Program-made: the position numbers and the translations under genes | Notes under the pieces: generated by a model | The model's database searches: none | Seen by the model: only the letters and a program-made list of their open reading frames with translations | Told to the model about the DNA's origin: nothing | In this document: piece after piece, positions 6,594-10,171 of the stretch | How positions within the stretch are numbered: position 1 is the first letter of the stretch | Layout of the letters: every line of letters begins with the position of its first letter | Source of the DNA: CBFHWY01 sp965659675 | GTDB taxonomy: Bacteria > Bacteroidota > Bacteroidia > Flavobacteriales_G > Salibacteraceae | DNA: 10,171 nucleotides | Reading direction: 5' to 3' | NCBI GenBank assembly: GCA_965659675.1 | Contig: CBFHWY010000089.1 | Span: forward strand, 1-10,171

Positions 6594-6601
6594 TAAATTT
6601 G
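6594..6601 (+). promoter_or_regulatory. -7 promoter element of the SRP RNA gene
   Basis: TAAATTTG is an exact TAnnTTTG match ending 7 bp before GGGCAAG, the first bases of the RNA's terminal helix. The spacing places transcription start exactly at the predicted RNA 5' end. The -33 region lacks a clear TTG. Confidence 0.65.
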
Positions 6602-6608
6602 CAGTTCT

Positions 6609-6705
6609 GGGCAAGTCTTATACGACCAGCTCCTGTCGAATTCCCCCAGGACCGGAAGGTAGCAAGGGTAGACGGTCGTAGCGGTGCGATATAAGTAGCT
6701 TGCCC
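6609..6705 (+). ncRNA. ffs: Signal recognition particle RNA, small bacterial (4.5S) type
   Basis: About 97 nt folding into one long hairpin. The ends pair as GGGCAAG with CTTGCCC, followed inward by CTTAT with ATAAG and TACGACC with GGTCGTA. The apex is the SRP domain IV: ACC-GGAA-GGT, with the GGAA tetraloop at 6654-6657. Next to it the asymmetric-loop strands CAGG (6647-6650) and AGCA (6661-6664) form the Ffh-binding site, the same bases as in E. coli 4.5S RNA. The RNA joins Ffh to target ribosomes making membrane proteins to the FtsY receptor. An exact -7 element lies upstream and a T7 run follows the terminal helix. It is transcribed divergently from the DUF4199 operon. The ends are estimated from pairing. 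Confidence 0.95.
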
Positions 6706-6712
6706 TTTTTTT
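6699..6712 (+). terminator. Intrinsic terminator of ffs
   Basis: The 3' arm CTTGCCC of the SRP RNA terminal helix is followed directly by seven T residues, so the RNA's own long hairpin doubles as the terminator stem. Confidence 0.7.
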
Positions 6713-6716
6713 ATTG

Positions 6717-6745
6717 TCCTCCGTAGCTCGTTGAGCGAAGGAGGA
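6717..6745. repeat. Small inverted repeat (TCCTCC...GGAGGA) downstream of ffs
   Basis: TCCTCC and GGAGGA form the outer arms, and GCTC-GTT-GAGC forms an inner stem. The whole, TCCTCCGTAGCTCG then TTGAGCGAAGGAGGA, resembles a palindromic unit seen dispersed between genes of many bacteria. A copy count in this genome is not possible here. Nothing else recognisable lies between it and the next gene. Confidence 0.5.
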
Positions 6746-6866
6746 TATCTCCCAATCTTCGCAGAATCAGGTCCTAGCTCTTTTGTCACTATAAGAACCA
6801 GGCTAGCCGTGCACTTGCTTTTGTTTCTTACATTAGGGGAATTAAGATATTGCTTACCGTCAGGAT

Positions 6867-7754
6867 ATGTACGATTTACAGGTTGACCTTTCAAATACCA
6901 GTATGAACCAGGAAATGATAAACAGGATCAAAAGCGAGATATGGAATTTGATGCTTGAGTTCGGTCCAAAGATCGTCTATGTGATCGTGAGTCTCGGACT
7001 TGGGATCCTGCTGATCAATTTGATCAGGAAACTTTTAAAACGAGCTTTAAGGAAATCCAATGTTGAATTATCGCTCGGGACCTTCATTGAAAGCTTGAGT
7101 ACCTTTCTGCTCTATGGCCTTCTGTTCTTTATCATTGGAACCATCATCGGAGTGGAATCCACCTCCTTCCTTGCGATCTTTGGTGCTGCAGGTATTGCTG
7201 TTGGTTTGGCTTTGCAGGGATCACTTTCCAACTTCGCAGGTGGATTACTCATATTGATCTTTAAGCCTTTTAAAGTAGGCGACCTGATACAGGTGAATGA
7301 CAAGCTTGGGGAAGTGGTAAAACTCGATATCCTCTATACCCGAATCAAAACCTTTGATGGGCGCATCATCACCATGCCGAATGGAAACGTATCCAACAGT
7401 GATGTGGACAACCGAACCATGGAGAAGTTCCGGAGAGTAGACCTCAAATTGAAGTTTAGTTATGATGTTGATCTTGATAAGATCAGAACGATAATTCTTG
7501 AGGCAATGGAAAAACATCCAAAAGTCAACAAGAACATGGAAACAGAAGTGTGGTTGGATGAGATCGGTGAGTATGAACTCAAGGTGGCTGCTCGATCATG
7601 GGTGAGGTCTGAGGACTACTGGCCCATGTACTGGATACAGCTGGAGGCGGTAAAAAATGCCCTGGACGCAGCTGGGATCGAGATTCCTATTCCGAAAAGG
7701 ACTGTTTTTCAGGGGCAGATGGGAACTGAGTTGAAAGAGTTTCCTAAAAGCTAG
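6867..7754 (+). CDS. MscS-family mechanosensitive ion channel
   Basis: A 295-residue inner-membrane channel, close in length to E. coli MscS (286). Helices lie near 34-55, 78-95 and 99-131. The pore helix region GAAGIAVGLALQGSLSNFAGG, with its Gly/Ala pattern, then FKPFKVGDLI, and the beta-domain segment RIITMPNGNVSN are signatures of the family. The C-terminal part forms the cytoplasmic cage. The channel opens under membrane tension to release solutes on hypo-osmotic shock. The start is uncertain: the ATG at 6867 has AGGA only 1 base away, while in-frame ATGs at 6903 and 6915 would also keep all helices. The gene appears to stand alone; a decayed gene fragment follows. No clear promoter was identified upstream. 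Confidence 0.94.
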   Translation: MYDLQVDLSNTSMNQEMINRIKSEIWNLMLEFGPKIVYVIVSLGLGILLINLIRKLLKRALRKSNVELSLGTFIESLSTFLLYGLLFFIIGTIIGVESTSFLAIFGAAGIAVGLALQGSLSNFAGGLLILIFKPFKVGDLIQVNDKLGEVVKLDILYTRIKTFDGRIITMPNGNVSNSDVDNRTMEKFRRVDLKLKFSYDVDLDKIRTIILEAMEKHPKVNKNMETEVWLDEIGEYELKVAARSWVRSEDYWPMYWIQLEAVKNALDAAGIEIPIPKRTVFQGQMGTELKEFPKS

Positions 7755-7808
7755 CTAGTCATTATTTGACTTCAGGAATCGATAGATCTTCCTCTTATGA
7801 TCGATCAG

Positions 7809-7931
7809 ACGAATTGAAGGAATACAAACAAGGCAAAGGATCGGTTCAGTTCCCTTTGAACAAAGCGCTTCCCAAAGACCTGATCAAACGCATGCTGAAG
7901 TTTCGAAGGGATGAGCTCTTAGGATCATAAG
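7809..7931 (+). pseudogene. C-terminal remnant of a DUF1801-like (YdhG-type) protein
   Basis: The frame ending at the TAA of 7929-7931 encodes DELKEYKQGKGSVQFPLNK, then ALPKDLIKRMLKFRRDELLGS. This matches the conserved C-terminal end of DUF1801/YdhG-type small proteins (the Y+.GKGSVQFPL..PLP.DLI...+.FR pattern). No start codon lies upstream in this frame. The preceding codons (HYLTSGIDRSSSYDRS) do not resemble the family, and the frame closes near the end of the MscS gene. Intact family members are well over 100 residues, so this is a truncated relic of roughly the last 40. Function is unlikely. Confidence 0.7.
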
Positions 7932-8039
7932 ATCGCAAACGGCTCATCTCAAAATCATTTTTTAATTTAGAGCCATCTCAACCTTGTTAATCATCACTTT
8001 AAGTGTGGAATAACGGAATAATAGCCCGAAAAAGCGAAA

Positions 8040-8049
8040 NNNNNNNNNN
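8040..8049. other. Assembly gap (10 Ns)
   Basis: Ten consecutive undetermined bases, the usual scaffolding placeholder. True distance between the flanks is unknown. Base composition changes across it, from GATC-rich moderate GC on the left to AT-rich on the right. Confidence 0.97.
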
Positions 8050-8200
8050 AAAGGTAGGGAGGGATAAAGGGAGTTGTGCCCCATTAAAAGAAAAGCCTAC
8101 CGCACGGTCAAGCACATTTGCTACTCCGTTCCTCCGCATCAAAAGAGCTTGCCCTTCCCTAACACTGACCGATAATTATTCAAACTATTTTTATACTGTT

Positions 8201-8217
8201 TTTCGAGATATTCGAAA
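8201..8217. promoter_or_regulatory. Palindrome TTTCGA-N5-TCGAAA, candidate XRE operator
   Basis: Perfect 6-bp arms around GATAT, ending 38 bp before the XRE start codon. An imperfect -7-like TATTTTGG occurs at 8227-8234, so the palindrome would overlap the -33 to spacer region. The position suits autorepression by the XRE protein encoded just downstream. This is inference from position and symmetry. Confidence 0.45.
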
Positions 8218-8255
8218 TTTTAATTCTATTTTGGTAAGCTGAAATAAAAGCGGAC

Positions 8256-8456
8256 ATGAACCGAATTAAAGAAGTTCTTGAAACCAAGGGAATAAAGCAA
8301 ACTTGGTTAGCTGAAAAGCTGGGTAAAAGCTATAATATGGTTAATGGCTATGTACAAAATAGACAGCAACCAAGACTCGAAATACTCTTTGAGATTGCTC
8401 GAATTCTAGAAGTTGATCCGAAAGAACTTATAAAGTCAGACGATACAGAGAAATGA
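8256..8456 (+). CDS. XRE-family helix-turn-helix regulator
   Basis: A 66-residue protein consisting almost only of a Cro/C1-type HTH domain. The scaffold MNRIKEVLETKGIKQTWLAEKLGKS carries helices 1-2, SYNMVNGYVQNRQQP the recognition helix and turn, and LEILFEIARILEVDPKELI the closing helices. Pattern and length match small phage-type or restriction-system controller proteins. The ATG is preceded by AAAAGCGGAC, a weak ribosome site. Its TGA overlaps the ATG of the PLD-SNF2 gene (ATGA), so both are translated from one message. A symmetric site upstream suggests autoregulation. By analogy with controller proteins of restriction systems it probably limits expression of the downstream nuclease-helicase; no direct evidence for this. 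Confidence 0.92.
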   Translation: MNRIKEVLETKGIKQTWLAEKLGKSYNMVNGYVQNRQQPRLEILFEIARILEVDPKELIKSDDTEK

Positions 8457-10171
8457 TTTTAGACAACGAAAATGAAAACCTGAAAGTCCACGAGTGGATC
8501 TCAAAATATACTGAGGAAGGTAAGCTTGACATAGTAACTGGCTATTTCACTATTGGAGCACTTGCATACCTGTCTAAATCAGTAAATGATAAGATTGACG
8601 AGTTCAGATTAGTCCTAGGCGACATTGTGAATGTTGATGTTGAGGAAAACAGACCTCTAGATCTGTTAAATGAGAATATCACCATTGAAGCAGCATTAAA
8701 ACTGAATAGTGTCTCTAAGGAATGCGTCCGATTCTTGAAACAAGAAAAAGTGGTAGCAAAAACGCTTGAGCCAAACTTCTGTCATGCCAAGAACTATCTT
8801 TTTAACCCCTCTGAAAAAGACGACAGAAACAAATACTTCATTTCTGGTAGCTCCAATTTAACAGAAGCTGGAATTGGACTGAAAGTGACGAATAACGTTG
8901 AACTCAATCTTGCAGAAACAGGGAATAATAATCAATACAAGGAACTCTGTGATTGGTTTGAGTCACTTTGGAAAAGACCACAAGCCCACAAAGAGAAAAC
9001 TGTCGTTCACAAGGATGGCACAAAGTCAAAGGTTGATTTTAAAGAATATCTTATAAGTGAAATTGAACGCATTTTCATCAAATACACACCAAGGGAAATC
9101 TATTACAAGATTCTCTTTGAACTTTTTGGAAGTCAGCTTTTAGAAGAAGAAAATGACCCTGATTTCAATAGGCAAGTTGGACGATTAGAAAACTCAATTA
9201 TCTACAACACACTGTACGACTTTCAGAAAAAGGGTGTACTAAGCCTCATCAAAATGCTCCAGAAATATAATGGAGCCATCCTCGCAGATGCGGTAGGATT
9301 GGGTAAAACCTGGAGCGCTCTTGCGGTAATGAAATTCTTCCAGCTACAAGGTAGAGAGGTGCTGCTCCTTTGCCCGAAAAAACTGGAGCATAACTGGAAG
9401 CGATATAGAAAGCATCAGGAATCTAAATTCGAGAAAGATCAACTCGACTTCTTTGTCCGATTCCATACGGATATGAGCGAAGAAAGACTCGAGAAGTATG
9501 ACGACCGTGCTGATAAATTCTTTACGAATGACAAACCAAAACTTATCGTAATTGATGAAAGCCACAACCTTCGAAACGATAAGTCGAATCGTTACAAATT
9601 CTTTCTTGAGCATGTACTAAAACCGAATGAAGACATAAAGGTGTTGCTGCTTTCAGCCACACCCATAAACAATTCTCTTAACGACATCCGGAACCAATTC
9701 AAATTAATGGTTCAAGGAAATGTGCACGGTTATGAAGACAGTTTAGGAGTGAGAAATCTGGACTATTCATTTCGTGCCGCTCAAAAATCATTTAATGAGT
9801 GGCGACAAGAACCCGACCCTAAGATTTCTGAATTCATTAAAAAGCTTCCTTCAAGTTTCTTCACGTTAACCGATACATTGACGGTGGCAAGAACCAGAAG
9901 CATGATCGCTGGTCATGAAACTGAGTTGACATTTCCGAAGAAAGCCAAACCGTTGAACTTGTTTGTCACTCCGCATGAGCTTGGAAACTTTGAATCCTTT
10001 GAGGAATTATTCGATCACTTCCCTCACATGCTTTCGGGTTACCAGCCTTCCTTTTACCTTGAGGAGACTGACGAAGAGGATAGAGACGTTTTACATGATG
10101 AAAGACAACGAGATCGGTTCTTGGTAAAGATGCTTTACATTTTAATGGTTAAGCGTTTAGAATCATCTTGG
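8453..10171 (+). CDS. PLD/HKD-nuclease-like domain fused to SNF2-family helicase, 3' end outside window
   Basis: The first 573 residues of a larger protein; the frame is open to the window end. Residues about 1-175 form a phospholipase-D-like nuclease domain with a single HxK half-site (His111, Lys113 in FCHAKNYLF) and GSSNLTEAG at 132-140. After a linker comes the SNF2-type superfamily 2 motor: Gln258 in YDFQKKGV, Walker A ADAVGLGKT (278-286), LLLCPKKLEHNW (motif Ia), Walker B VIDESH (366-371), motif III LLSATPINN (399-407), and MVKRLESS near the end. The second RecA lobe lies beyond the window. This order matches the uncharacterised HKD-nuclease N-terminal/Snf2-like helicase proteins. Such proteins are often found beside DNA methyltransferases in restriction-like islands. 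Start chosen at the ATGA overlap with the XRE stop. A defence role is inferred. Codon use is more AT-rich than in genes left of the gap. Confidence 0.9.
   Translation, partial: MILDNENENLKVHEWISKYTEEGKLDIVTGYFTIGALAYLSKSVNDKIDEFRLVLGDIVNVDVEENRPLDLLNENITIEAALKLNSVSKECVRFLKQEKVVAKTLEPNFCHAKNYLFNPSEKDDRNKYFISGSSNLTEAGIGLKVTNNVELNLAETGNNNQYKELCDWFESLWKRPQAHKEKTVVHKDGTKSKVDFKEYLISEIERIFIKYTPREIYYKILFELFGSQLLEEENDPDFNRQVGRLENSIIYNTLYDFQKKGVLSLIKMLQKYNGAILADAVGLGKTWSALAVMKFFQLQGREVLLLCPKKLEHNWKRYRKHQESKFEKDQLDFFVRFHTDMSEERLEKYDDRADKFFTNDKPKLIVIDESHNLRNDKSNRYKFFLEHVLKPNEDIKVLLLSATPINNSLNDIRNQFKLMVQGNVHGYEDSLGVRNLDYSFRAAQKSFNEWRQEPDPKISEFIKKLPSSFFTLTDTLTVARTRSMIAGHETELTFPKKAKPLNLFVTPHELGNFESFEELFDHFPHMLSGYQPSFYLEETDEEDRDVLHDERQRDRFLVKMLYILMVKRLESSW

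Larger units (their letters stand above)
7932..8255. other. Non-coding stretch around the scaffold gap
   Basis: No gene supported. Left of the gap are short symmetric elements only (GGCTC...GAGCC, and CACTTTAAGTG at 7995-8005). Right of the gap, 8050-8160 is compositionally distinct, purine-rich then C-rich. TAGGGAGGG (8055-8063) can pair with CCCTTCCCTA (8152-8161) around an interior with CCGCACGGTCAAGCACATTTG. This could be a dispersed intergenic repeat or a structured leader; it is not recognised with certainty. Positions 8161-8255 are AT-rich and hold the probable promoter/operator of the XRE gene. Confidence 0.5.

Noticed and set aside
6373..6894. Long minus-strand frame of 173 codons over the DUF4199 gene, ffs and the MscS start
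   Set aside because: It is antisense to the SRP RNA and overlaps the well-supported DUF4199 frame; composition is unlike a protein.
7943..7977. GGCTC...GAGCC hairpin as a terminator
   Set aside because: Only 5-bp arms with a long loop and no T tract after the second arm.
7995..8005. CACTTTAAGTG palindrome as an operator or attachment core
   Set aside because: Short, no second copy, no adjacent promoter or integrase gene.
8040..8217. CRISPR array, tRNA or integrase attachment site next to the gap
   Set aside because: No regularly spaced repeats, no cloverleaf, and no integrase or tRNA 3' end found in the readable sequence.
8003..8242. Frame spanning the N gap on the + strand
   Set aside because: It contains undefined residues, depends on an arbitrary gap length, and shows no protein-like pattern.
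9344..9613. 89-codon minus-strand frame inside the SNF2 gene
   Set aside because: Antisense to Walker B and neighbouring motor motifs.

Overview
The window looks like a chromosomal scaffold from a marine-type Bacteroidota, most likely Flavobacteriales. The reasons are four exact or near matches to the Bacteroidota promoter -7 element (TAnnTTTG), starts without strong Shine-Dalgarno sequences, and the gene families present (DUF4199, DUF1853, a periplasmic thioredoxin-TPR protein, an uncharacterised four-helix HDYVWGG membrane protein). Ten Ns at 8040-8049 show that the sequence is a scaffold join, so the two sides need not be exactly adjacent in the genome.

Left part (1-7931), ordinary chromosome. 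A 5'-truncated DUF1853 gene is followed by a small IsdG-type ABM-fold monooxygenase. That gene has an exact -7 element and a perfect 17-bp palindrome of the kind bound by Fur-family iron regulators, which makes a haem/iron role likely. It ends in a rho-independent terminator lying inside the 3' end of a convergent minus-strand pair: an M14 zinc carboxypeptidase followed 1 nt later by a four-helix membrane protein. Divergent from that pair, across a 43-bp spacer with a symmetric 8+8 bp inverted repeat, runs a GTG-started thioredoxin-like secreted protein. A membrane family-2 glycosyltransferase abuts it directly (TAA-GTG). A roughly 310-bp intergenic stretch made of short repeats follows. Then comes a minus-strand pair, DUF4199 membrane protein and polyprenyl-phosphate-type glycosyltransferase, with a TAATG overlap. 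The gene for the signal recognition particle RNA (ffs) lies divergently upstream with its own -7 element and terminator. Next are an MscS-type mechanosensitive channel and a decayed C-terminal remnant of a DUF1801-like protein.

Right part (8050-10171), accessory in character and more AT-rich. After the gap and a non-coding leader containing a TTTCGA-N5-TCGAAA palindrome comes a 66-aa XRE-type repressor. It overlaps by ATGA the start of a large protein that runs off the window end. This protein joins an N-terminal phospholipase-D/HKD-like nuclease domain to a SNF2-type helicase motor (ADAVGLGKT, DESH, SAT). The XRE plus PLD-SNF2 operon start looks like the beginning of a restriction- or defence-type island and is the most interesting part of the window. 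The genes that would define the system lie outside it.
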